From positions 1 to 31,650 of the forward strand of contig SIAT01000003.1 in NCBI GenBank assembly GCA_009691645.1: a stretch of 31,650 bases of DNA, written 5' to 3'. Source of the DNA: Pedosphaera sp. (GTDB taxonomy: Bacteria; Verrucomicrobiota; Verrucomicrobiia; Limisphaerales; SIAT01). Positions 18,096-25,257 of this stretch are shown in pieces. The first letter of the stretch is position 1, and every line of letters starts with the position of its first letter. The notes beneath the pieces are model-generated. The model was not told the origin of the DNA. It ran no database searches and saw nothing but the letters and a program-made list of their open reading frames with translations. The translations under genes and the position numbers were made by a program.

Positions 18096-19234
18096 TGTAC
18101 CACATCGCGTTGAAAATGCTGCTGGGCAACCGCTCGAAGTATGTCGTGCTGGTGAGCGGCCTGACCTTTGCCACGCTGTTGATGACGCAGCAGTGCGCGA
18201 TCTTCTGCGGGCTGATGCTTTGGACCACTGGCAGCCTTCAAAACATGCGCTCCAAGATTTGGGTGACCGACCCGAAGGTGGAACAGGTGAATGAGGTGCG
18301 CCAGTTGCGCGACACCGATGTGGGCCGCGTGCGCTCGGTCGAGGGGACGGCGTGGGCCGTCCCGCTCTTCTGGGGATTGCAGCAAGCGAAGCTCGCCAAC
18401 GGCACGTTCAAACAGATCCAACTCGTCGGTCTGGAAAGCGCCACGCTGGTGGGCCGGCCGCATCAGATGGTCGCCGGCCGCATCGAGGATGTGCGCCTGC
18501 CGAACGCCGTGGTCATTGACGAACTGGCGATTCTTCGACTCAGCGCCGGTCGCGCGAAACCGATCGGCCTCGGCGACACCTTCGAGATCAACGACCGCGA
18601 GGCGCGCGTCGTCGGCGTCTGTCGCACGGCCAAATCGTTCTTTGGCATGCCGTACATTTTCACCACGTACGATCAGGCGCTGCAGTTCGCGCCGAAGACG
18701 CGCAAGATGCTTTCGTTCATTCTCGCCGAGCCGGCGGATGGATGGACGGTCGAGGCGACCGCGCGGTCCATCGAGCGCACCACCGGCCTGCGCGCCTACA
18801 CGGAGAAGGATTTCTTCTGGGCGACCATCCGCTGGTATTTTCGCAACACCGGCATTCCGATGTCGTTTGGCATCACCATCCTGCTCGGCTTCTTCGTGGG
18901 CGTGGCGGTGTCGGGACAGACGTTCTACACCTTCGTTTTGGAAAACTTACGGCACCTCGGTGCGCTCAAAGCGATGGGCGCGAGCGACGGATTACTCGCG
19001 CGAATGCTGATACTTCAGGCGCTCACGGTGGGCTTGATCGGCTACGGACTCGGCATCGGGTTGACTTGTCTGTTCGGCGTGCTGGTGCTGAAGAAAGGCG
19101 AGCCGCCGTTCATGCTGCCGTATCAGGTGCCGCTCGGCGCGTTGGGGGCCGTGCTGTTCATCTGCATTTTCGCCGCGCTGTTGGGGATCCGACAAATCCG
19201 CAAACTTGAACCCGCAATCGTTTTCCGTGGCTGA
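18095..19234 (+). CDS. ABC transporter permease, FtsX/MacB-like (DevC-type)
   Basis: 379-residue inner-membrane permease of a type VII-like ABC exporter. One N-terminal membrane helix (about 19-45) is followed by a large extracytoplasmic domain (about 50-260) and three C-terminal helices (about 265-288, 312-335, 345-366), the MacB/LolC/DevC topology. The segment LENLRHLGALKAMGAS is the cytoplasmic coupling loop usual in FtsX-domain permeases. It lies between its regulator and its ATPase and overlaps both. By context it pairs with the ATPase, HlyD adaptor and TolC channel downstream in an envelope-spanning exporter. The cargo cannot be read from sequence; DevBCA relatives export glycolipids, and MacB relatives export macrolides or peptides. 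Confidence 0.88.
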   Translation: MYHIALKMLLGNRSKYVVLVSGLTFATLLMTQQCAIFCGLMLWTTGSLQNMRSKIWVTDPKVEQVNEVRQLRDTDVGRVRSVEGTAWAVPLFWGLQQAKLANGTFKQIQLVGLESATLVGRPHQMVAGRIEDVRLPNAVVIDELAILRLSAGRAKPIGLGDTFEINDREARVVGVCRTAKSFFGMPYIFTTYDQALQFAPKTRKMLSFILAEPADGWTVEATARSIERTTGLRAYTEKDFFWATIRWYFRNTGIPMSFGITILLGFFVGVAVSGQTFYTFVLENLRHLGALKAMGASDGLLARMLILQALTVGLIGYGLGIGLTCLFGVLVLKKGEPPFMLPYQVPLGALGAVLFICIFAALLGIRQIRKLEPAIVFRG

Positions 19235-19961
19235 GAACAAAAACAACTACGCGGTGCACGTGCGCGGTGTGTCGAAAACCTTCGGCTCGGGCCTGACGGC
19301 CGTGGCTGCGCTCAAGACCGTGAACTTCGACGCACGCGAGGGCGAGTTGCTGATGATCGTGGGGCCGTCTGGCTGCGGTAAAACGACGCTGCTCAGCACC
19401 ATTGCTGGCACCCTTCAGTTCGATGTGGGCGAGATTGACGTGTTCGGCCTGGCTTTGCAAAAGATGACCAAAAGTCAGACCACCACGTTTCGTCGGCAGA
19501 ACATCGGTTTCATCTTTCAGGAATTTCATCTCATCCCCGCACTCAGCGCGGTGGAGAACGTCAGCGTGCCGCTGCTCATCAATGGTGCTTCGCGTGCTAT
19601 CGCCGAGAAGAAATCGCACGCACTGCTTGCGCAAGTGGGTCTCGAAGGTCGCGGACATGAGCTGCCCACCAATCTTTCGGGAGGACAGCAACAGCGCGTG
19701 GCCATCGCGCGCGCGCTGGTTCATGAGCCGCGGTTGATCATTTGTGACGAGCCGACTTCGGCTCTCGATAAGGAGAATGGCGCGCGGATCATGGAGCTGC
19801 TCCAGCGGGTCGCGCGTGCTCCCGGCCGCTGCGTTGTCGTCGTCACGCACGACAACCGCATCTTCAAATACGCCGATCGGATGACCGAGATGGAGGATGG
19901 TCGTATCGCGCGTGTCCACGACATCAAAGACGGTCAAAGCCCTCCATTCAGCCCCAATTGA
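19227..19961 (+). CDS. ABC transporter ATP-binding protein (MacB/DevA/LolD type)
   Basis: Cytoplasmic ATPase driving the exporter. Walker A GPSGCGKTT, Q-loop around FIFQEFHLIP, signature LSGGQQQRVAIA, Walker B LIICDEPTSALD and the switch histidine in VVVVTHD are all present, so it should be active. The start is placed at GTG 19227 (VAENKNNYAVHVRGVSKTFG), which overlaps the permease stop by 8 bases. An in-frame TTG at 19206 would add seven residues and a longer overlap and cannot be excluded. Length about 244 residues, normal for a stand-alone LolD/DevA-type subunit. Confidence 0.9.
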   Translation: MAENKNNYAVHVRGVSKTFGSGLTAVAALKTVNFDAREGELLMIVGPSGCGKTTLLSTIAGTLQFDVGEIDVFGLALQKMTKSQTTTFRRQNIGFIFQEFHLIPALSAVENVSVPLLINGASRAIAEKKSHALLAQVGLEGRGHELPTNLSGGQQQRVAIARALVHEPRLIICDEPTSALDKENGARIMELLQRVARAPGRCVVVVTHDNRIFKYADRMTEMEDGRIARVHDIKDGQSPPFSPN

Positions 19962-19964
19962 TTT

Positions 19965-20969
19965 ATGATGCTTCTCACCAAACCCAGCTTTTACCTCGCG
20001 CTCGCGGGCATTGTCGGTGTGATTCTGCTCGTGAAGAATTCCAGCCGCGAATCGCCCTCGCCACCGCCGTTCGCCGAGCCGGCTCGCGCGCCGTACGCGG
20101 AATCACTTGCTGCCAGCGGCCTCGTTGAAGCGGTTCGCGAGAATGTGAAGATCGCTCCGCCCCGCCCCGGTCTTGTGCAAAAGGTGTTGGTCGAAGTCGC
20201 GCAGAAAGTGAAGGCCGGTGACGCGTTACTTCAACTGGATGACCGCGAGTCGCGCGCGCGGATCGAGGCTGTTCGCGCTCAACTCGGCGCGTTACGTGCG
20301 GCCATCGCCGTCGAGGAAGTGCTCGTGGCCGATGCTCTCGATCAATTGGAGCGGATGCGAAAGCTCGCCAAGGCCGAGGTCGCCACCGAGGAAGAGTTAC
20401 GTCGGAAGGAGTTCGCTCACCGCGCGGCCGAGTCGCGCGTCGTTAAATTGAAAGCCGACCAGCCGGTGATCGAAAGCCAGATCGCGCAGGCACAGACTGA
20501 AATCGATCTACTCACCGTGCGCGCGCCGCGTACTGCGACGGTGTTGCAGGTCAATATCCGCGCCGGCGAATACGCAAATGTAGCCGCGCCCGAGCCGTTG
20601 ATGATGCTCGGTGATGTCGAGAAACTCCAAGTCCGCGCGGACGTGGATGAACAGAACGCGCCGCTCTTCGAGGCCGGTCAGCCCGCCGTCGCCTTTCTCA
20701 AGGGCACCACGCAGAACGCGATGCAGCTCCGGTTCGTCCGCGTCGAGCCGTTCGTTGTTCCGAAACGCTCGCTCACCGGCGACAGCCTCGAGCGCGTCGA
20801 TACGCGTGTGCTCCAGATCATTTATGAACTGGACCGCCCAGCAGCTCCGCTCTACGTCGGCCAGCAGGTGGATGTTTTCATTCAACGCACGTCCCGTCCG
20901 AAGCCCGTCACCAACGCGCCGTCGATTACTGTTCCGACGAACACCATCAACGGAGGGAAATCGCCATGA
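19965..20969 (+). CDS. HlyD/DevB-family membrane fusion (adaptor) protein
   Basis: 334-residue periplasmic adaptor anchored by one N-terminal hydrophobic helix (about 7-23), linking the inner-membrane permease to the TolC-type channel. A biotinyl-lipoyl-like half at IAPPRPGLVQKVLVEVAQKV is followed by KAGDALLQLDDRE, an alpha-helical hairpin at about 95-170, and the second lipoyl half at LLTVRAPRTATVLQVNIRAGEYANV. A beta-barrel domain follows. It starts three bases after the ATPase stop, at ATG 19965 or the adjacent ATG 19968. A GGAGGG at 20952-20957 near its 3' end serves the next gene. Confidence 0.88.
   Translation: MMLLTKPSFYLALAGIVGVILLVKNSSRESPSPPPFAEPARAPYAESLAASGLVEAVRENVKIAPPRPGLVQKVLVEVAQKVKAGDALLQLDDRESRARIEAVRAQLGALRAAIAVEEVLVADALDQLERMRKLAKAEVATEEELRRKEFAHRAAESRVVKLKADQPVIESQIAQAQTEIDLLTVRAPRTATVLQVNIRAGEYANVAAPEPLMMLGDVEKLQVRADVDEQNAPLFEAGQPAVAFLKGTTQNAMQLRFVRVEPFVVPKRSLTGDSLERVDTRVLQIIYELDRPAAPLYVGQQVDVFIQRTSRPKPVTNAPSITVPTNTINGGKSP
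20952..20957 (+). promoter_or_regulatory. Shine-Dalgarno for the TolC-type gene
   Basis: GGAGGG eight bases before the ATG at 20966, inside the adaptor gene. It supports this start within the ATGA overlap. Confidence 0.6.
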
Positions 20970-22309
20970 AACGCGTCGTTGTTTTCTTCGCGCTACTGAT
21001 CTGGAGCGGAACCGTTTTTGCGGCGGCAACGAACGCGCCTTTCGCAGGGCCGCTTTCACTCGAAGATGCTTACAATCTCGCCCTCGCGCAGAACCACGGC
21101 ATCCGCAAAAGCCTCAAAGAACTGGAGGCGACGTACGGTGTGGTGGTGCAGACGCGTGCCGTCGCGTTGCCCAAAGTGCGTTGGTTCACCGATTTTCAAT
21201 CCAGCGATGCGAACTCGGTCGAGGCCGTGCCGGTCGCCGGCATCAAAGCGCCCGATCACCGCTGGTCGAGCAGCTTGCGAGTCGTGCAATCCATTTACGA
21301 AGGCGGCCGGCTCACCGCCGCGCTGCGTCTCGAGAAACTGGTTTGGGAACAAGCCGTCCTGCAGCATCGGATCCTCATCGCGGACACGCTGCTCAACGTC
21401 CGTGTGATTTACGATGATGTGCTCCTCAGCGCGCAGCAGATCGCGGTGCAGGAGGCGTCGGTCCGCCTGATCGAACGCGAACTGGAAGATGCGAAGAAAC
21501 GTTATGCCGCCGGTGCCGCTCCGAAATTCAATGTCCTGCGCGCCGAGGTCGAACTGGCCAACGCGAAGCCGCGGCTCATCCGCGCGCGCAACGCGCTACG
21601 GGTCGCTCGAAGCCAGCTCGCGCTCCTGCTCGGTCAGTCTGCGCCGAGGGGAACCGAGGAAGTTCCACTCGATCTGAACGGCGTGCTGACCGTCGAACCG
21701 TGGACGATCGAACTGCCCGCGGCCATCGCCCGCGCGTTCGATCAACGCATCGAACTGGCCGCCTTGCGTGTCACCGAAAAGATCCGCGCCGAGGACATCG
21801 TCATCGCCGAGAGCCGCCGCAAGCCGACGGTTGAGCTCTTCAGCGGCTACGGCGCGCGCAGCTCCAGTCTCACACGCGATCTCACGCACGACATCTCCGG
21901 TTGGTTCGGCGGCGTGCAGGCGACGTGGGATATTTACGACGGCAACTTGAGCAAAGGCCGCATCACGGAAGCCAACGCCAAACGCCAGAAGGCGCGCATC
22001 GAGATTGAGGAACGGATGTTGCAGATCGAACACGAGGTGCGTGTCGCCCACTTGAATTTCGCCGAGGCGCGCGAGTTGCTCGCTTCGCAGGAGAAAGTGC
22101 AGGAACAGGCCGAGGAAGCGCTGCGGCTCGCGCAGTCCCGCGCCGCCGCCGGTGCCGCCACGCAGCTCGATGTGCTCACCGCGCAGACCGCGCTCACCGA
22201 GGCCCGTAGCACGCAGGTGCAGGCGCGGCATGATTACTCGGTGGCCCGCGCCCGTCTTGAGCGCGCCATCGGTCTCGGATTTCAAGTGGAGAAACAGGGC
22301 GCGCCCTGA
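20966..22309 (+). CDS. TolC-family outer-membrane efflux protein
   Basis: 447 residues with signal peptide MKRVVVFFALLIWSGTVFAA. It has two OEP-type repeats: LSLEDAYNLALAQNHGIRKS starts the first, and the second begins around the LPAAIARAFDQRIELAALR segment. Long coiled-coil helices follow each (for example VRLIERELEDAKKRYAAGAA and EKVQEQAEEALRLAQSRAAAGA), as in the TolC periplasmic tunnel. The ATG overlaps the adaptor stop (ATGA), preceded by GGAGGG. It completes an envelope-spanning exporter in one transcript with its regulator. It is the last gene of that set; the next gene lies 79 bases away. Confidence 0.9.
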   Translation: MKRVVVFFALLIWSGTVFAAATNAPFAGPLSLEDAYNLALAQNHGIRKSLKELEATYGVVVQTRAVALPKVRWFTDFQSSDANSVEAVPVAGIKAPDHRWSSSLRVVQSIYEGGRLTAALRLEKLVWEQAVLQHRILIADTLLNVRVIYDDVLLSAQQIAVQEASVRLIERELEDAKKRYAAGAAPKFNVLRAEVELANAKPRLIRARNALRVARSQLALLLGQSAPRGTEEVPLDLNGVLTVEPWTIELPAAIARAFDQRIELAALRVTEKIRAEDIVIAESRRKPTVELFSGYGARSSSLTRDLTHDISGWFGGVQATWDIYDGNLSKGRITEANAKRQKARIEIEERMLQIEHEVRVAHLNFAEARELLASQEKVQEQAEEALRLAQSRAAAGAATQLDVLTAQTALTEARSTQVQARHDYSVARARLERAIGLGFQVEKQGAP

Positions 22310-22388
22310 TCGTCGTGTGATGGCCTCGATTTTCTCCTTAACCCGTCGTGGGCATCTGCGCTAGTGTGCGGCGTTCGTTTTTAGACTG

Positions 22389-23714
22389 ATGAAAAAACCG
22401 TCGCTCCTGGTCATCTTTTTGACCGTCTTCATTGACCTCGTCGGGTTCGGCGTCGTGCTGCCGCTGCTGCCGCTTTACAGCGAGCAGTTCGGCGCCAAAG
22501 GCTGGCAGATTGGCCTGATCATGGCCGCCTATTCGGCGATGCAGTTTCTCTTCGCGCCAATGTGGGGGCGGCTCTCGGACCGCATCGGCCGGCGGCCGGT
22601 GCTGCTGGTGAGCACCGCGGGCGCTGCGGGATCGTACGCCATCTTCGGGCTCGGTTCGGGGATCACGGAGGCGACGACGGCGCTGGCGGTCATCCTTCTC
22701 TCGCGACTGCTGGCGGGCATCTGCGGCGCGAATATCACGGTGGCGCAGGCGTGCATCGCGGACGTGACGCCGCCAGAGGAGCGTTCGAAGAAGATGGGAC
22801 TCATCGGAATGGCGTTCGGGCTCGGCTTCATCTTCGGCCCGGCGATCGGCGGGGTCGCCATCAAGCTGTTCGGGATGGCGGGGCCGGGATGGGTGGCGGC
22901 GAGTCTGTGTGCGACGAACTTCCTCCTCGCGCTCGCCATCCTGCCGGAGACACGCCCGGCCACGGGCGCGACGCGCCACGGCGCGCGGCCGCGTTTGAAC
23001 CAATGGTCGCATGTGCTGGCGCGGCCACAGATCGGCTTGCTGGTGCTGGTTTTCTTTCTCGCCACGTTTTGTTTCACCTGTTTCGAGACGACGCTGAGCC
23101 TGCTGATCGCGAAGAATTTCAATCTGGTGAAAGGCGAGGCAGTGACGTCGCTCGACCTGCTCAGCAAGGAGAAGTTCGCGGATGCGGCGACGGCGGCGAC
23201 AATCCTTTTCACCTACTGCGGTGTGATCGGCGCGTTCGTGCAGGGCGGGCCGCTGGGCAGGATTGTGAAGCGTTTGGGCGAGCGCCGCCTCATCGCGCTC
23301 AGTCTGCTGCTGGTGGGCGTTTGTCTGATTCCGCTGCCGTTCATCCGTGGCGATGGCAAGCTCACTTTCAGCGCTCTCTTCCAATCCGGCAGTGCGGCGT
23401 GGTGGCTGATACTCGTGGTGTTGGGCGGGCTTTCCATCGGCTCGAGTCTTGCGCGTGCTCCGCTTTTCGGCCTCATCTCCATCCTCACCCCACCGGAGGA
23501 ACAGGGTGAGACTATTGGCGTGGCGCAGAGTGCTGGTAGCCTCGCGCGGATTCTTGGCCCCGTATTCGCCGGCGGCCTGTTCGACCTGAGATACGGCGGA
23601 TTACCGGTCGGTGCGGTCCCCTACGTGATTTCCGGTTGCGTGGCGATCATCACGGCGATGCTGGCGTGGCAACGCCTTCGCGGCGCGGAGATCAAAGCGT
23701 CGAGGCAGCCATGA
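22389..23714 (+). CDS. MFS transporter, TetA-like (12 TM)
   Basis: 441-residue inner-membrane secondary transporter. Hydrophobic helices run throughout, with the MFS motif A GRLSDRIGRRPVLL between TM2 and TM3 and the LSRLLAGICGANITVAQACIADVTPPEERSKKMG region typical of the TetA/DHA1 group. A central loop at about 190-210 and a non-membrane stretch at about 245-270 are present. The substrate is unknown; drug:H+ antiport is the default guess from the family. Its stop overlaps the ATG of the HAD-Nudix gene (ATGA at 23711-23714), which raises the possibility of a metabolite or pterin-related role, but that is only context. Confidence 0.85.
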   Translation: MKKPSLLVIFLTVFIDLVGFGVVLPLLPLYSEQFGAKGWQIGLIMAAYSAMQFLFAPMWGRLSDRIGRRPVLLVSTAGAAGSYAIFGLGSGITEATTALAVILLSRLLAGICGANITVAQACIADVTPPEERSKKMGLIGMAFGLGFIFGPAIGGVAIKLFGMAGPGWVAASLCATNFLLALAILPETRPATGATRHGARPRLNQWSHVLARPQIGLLVLVFFLATFCFTCFETTLSLLIAKNFNLVKGEAVTSLDLLSKEKFADAATAATILFTYCGVIGAFVQGGPLGRIVKRLGERRLIALSLLLVGVCLIPLPFIRGDGKLTFSALFQSGSAAWWLILVVLGGLSIGSSLARAPLFGLISILTPPEEQGETIGVAQSAGSLARILGPVFAGGLFDLRYGGLPVGAVPYVISGCVAIITAMLAWQRLRGAEIKASRQP

Positions 23715-24787
23715 TTCGCAATGTCATTTTCGACTGGTCGGGGACGCTGGTGGATGACTTGCCGGCTGTCTGGCGCGCGACGAACCACATTCTTGAGAAG
23801 GCGGGCCGCTCCGCAATGACGCTCGCCGAGTTCCGCGCCGAGTTTTGTTTGCCGTTCAAGCTCTTTTACGACCGTCACACGCCGGAGATCCCGATGGCGC
23901 AACTCGAAGAATGGTATCACGCGGTTTTCCCGACGGTGCAGGACACCGTGGAGCCTCTGCTGCACGCGCGAGGTTTCCTCGACTTCTGCCGCGGCCGTGG
24001 CCTGCGCCTTTTTCTGCTGAGCACAATCCACAGTCGGCAATTCCCGCCGCAGGCGGAGCGCACCGGTTTCGGCGGCTACTTCGAGCGCGTGTATATCGAG
24101 GTGATGGATAAACGCGAGAAGATCCGCGAGCTCGTCGCCGAGAACTCTCTCGATCCGCGCGAAACGATTTTCGTGGGCGACATGCAGCACGACATCGAGA
24201 CCGCGCGGCACGGCGGCGTCTGGTCTTGCGCGGTGTTGACCGGTTTCAACCGACTCGATCAGCTTCGCGCCAGCCGGCCCGATCTGCTGGTCGAGCACCT
24301 CGGCGAATTGCAGCAGATCCTCGAACGGAACGGATTGGAGTTGCCCGTGAACGGCTTCGCAAAAAATCCGGCGGACTCGCGTCCCATCGCGACCGTCGGC
24401 GCGCTGATCTACAACGACGCGGGCGAAGTGTTGATGGTCTGCACTCGCAAGTGGTCGGACAAATGGGGGATCCCCGGCGGCAAGATTGAACGTGGCGAGA
24501 CCGCCGAGGCCGCGCTGCGCCGCGAGTTGAAGGAGGAAACGGACCTCGCCGTTGCGGATATCCGTTTCGTGTTCGTGCAGGACTGCATCGATTCGCCGGA
24601 GTTTTACCGCGCCGCACATTTCCTCCTGCTCAACTACACCTGTCGCTGCGTCGGCGAGTCCGTCGTGCGGCTTAATGACGAGGCGCGCGAGTTCCGATGG
24701 ATGAGCGAGGGTGCGGCGTTGGAGATGGACTTGAACCAACCGACGCGTGTGCTGCTCGAAACTGTGCGCCGAGCCAAGGCGGGCTGA
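23711..24787 (+). CDS. HAD-superfamily hydrolase fused to a Nudix hydrolase; candidate dihydroneopterin-triphosphate processing enzyme
   Basis: 358-residue two-domain protein. HAD domain, about 1-210: motif I DWSGT with nucleophile Asp8 and Ser10 where most phosphatases have a second Asp, motif II FLLST (Ser104), motif III lysine in DKREK (Lys134/137), motif IV GDMQHD (Asp157, Asp161). Nudix domain, about 225-358: Nudix box from Gly257 to about Leu280 with Glu263, Arg271, Glu272, Glu275 and Glu276 intact. The ATG at 23711 overlaps the MFS stop and starts MIRNVIFDWSG; the frame is open further upstream but without homology. folB starts at the very next base after the stop. Known biology: folate synthesis needs a Nudix pyrophosphohydrolase (FolQ/NudB) and then a phosphatase to make dihydroneopterin. 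Inference: this fusion supplies both. A generic house-cleaning nucleotide hydrolase is the alternative. Confidence 0.85.
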   Translation: MIRNVIFDWSGTLVDDLPAVWRATNHILEKAGRSAMTLAEFRAEFCLPFKLFYDRHTPEIPMAQLEEWYHAVFPTVQDTVEPLLHARGFLDFCRGRGLRLFLLSTIHSRQFPPQAERTGFGGYFERVYIEVMDKREKIRELVAENSLDPRETIFVGDMQHDIETARHGGVWSCAVLTGFNRLDQLRASRPDLLVEHLGELQQILERNGLELPVNGFAKNPADSRPIATVGALIYNDAGEVLMVCTRKWSDKWGIPGGKIERGETAEAALRRELKEETDLAVADIRFVFVQDCIDSPEFYRAAHFLLLNYTCRCVGESVVRLNDEAREFRWMSEGAALEMDLNQPTRVLLETVRRAKAG

Positions 24788-25141
24788 ATGGACACCATCA
24801 CCATCACCGACCTCGAAGTGTTCTACCGCGTGGGCGTGCCGGATGTTGAGCGCGCGAAGCCGCAGCGCCTGCTGCTCACGGTGGAGATGGAGCACGACTT
24901 CGCCAGCGCCGCGCAGCGTGATGATATTGCTGGCACGATTGATTACTACGCCGTGACCCAGCGACTGCTGAAGTTCGGTGAGGGTCGCGAGTGGCGGCTC
25001 ATTGAGACGCTCGCCTGCAATCTGGCTGAAGCGGTGCTGAAGGAATTCCATCCGCATCGCGTGCGTGTGGAGGTGAAGAAATTCATCATCCCCGAGGCGC
25101 GCCACGTTTCCGTGCGCATCGAGCGCGCGTCGTCGGCTTAA
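24788..25141 (+). CDS. folB: Dihydroneopterin aldolase
   Basis: 117-residue cytoplasmic enzyme converting 7,8-dihydroneopterin to 6-hydroxymethyl-dihydropterin and glycolaldehyde in folate synthesis. Family features are the N-terminal ITDLEVFYRVGVPDVER with Glu21, GTIDYYAV with Tyr53, LIETLACNLAEAVL, and VEVKKFIIPEA with the catalytic lysine position at Lys98. The usual 'KP..P' segment reads KKFIIP here, a mild deviation. The ATG follows directly on the TGA of the HAD-Nudix gene with no spacer, so translation is likely coupled. A FolX-type epimerase remains possible, but the retained Tyr and Lys favour FolB. Confidence 0.88.
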   Translation: MDTITITDLEVFYRVGVPDVERAKPQRLLLTVEMEHDFASAAQRDDIAGTIDYYAVTQRLLKFGEGREWRLIETLACNLAEAVLKEFHPHRVRVEVKKFIIPEARHVSVRIERASSA

Positions 25142-25257
25142 ATATCTTCTGCCGATTGCGAGGAAAGCGCTCGGCTTTTCTGCCCGTTGCCGAGGCTTGG
25201 CGAACCCGCCGGCATCGGCTATCCTGCGCGGTTTGGAAGACGACGGAATTCGGCGCT

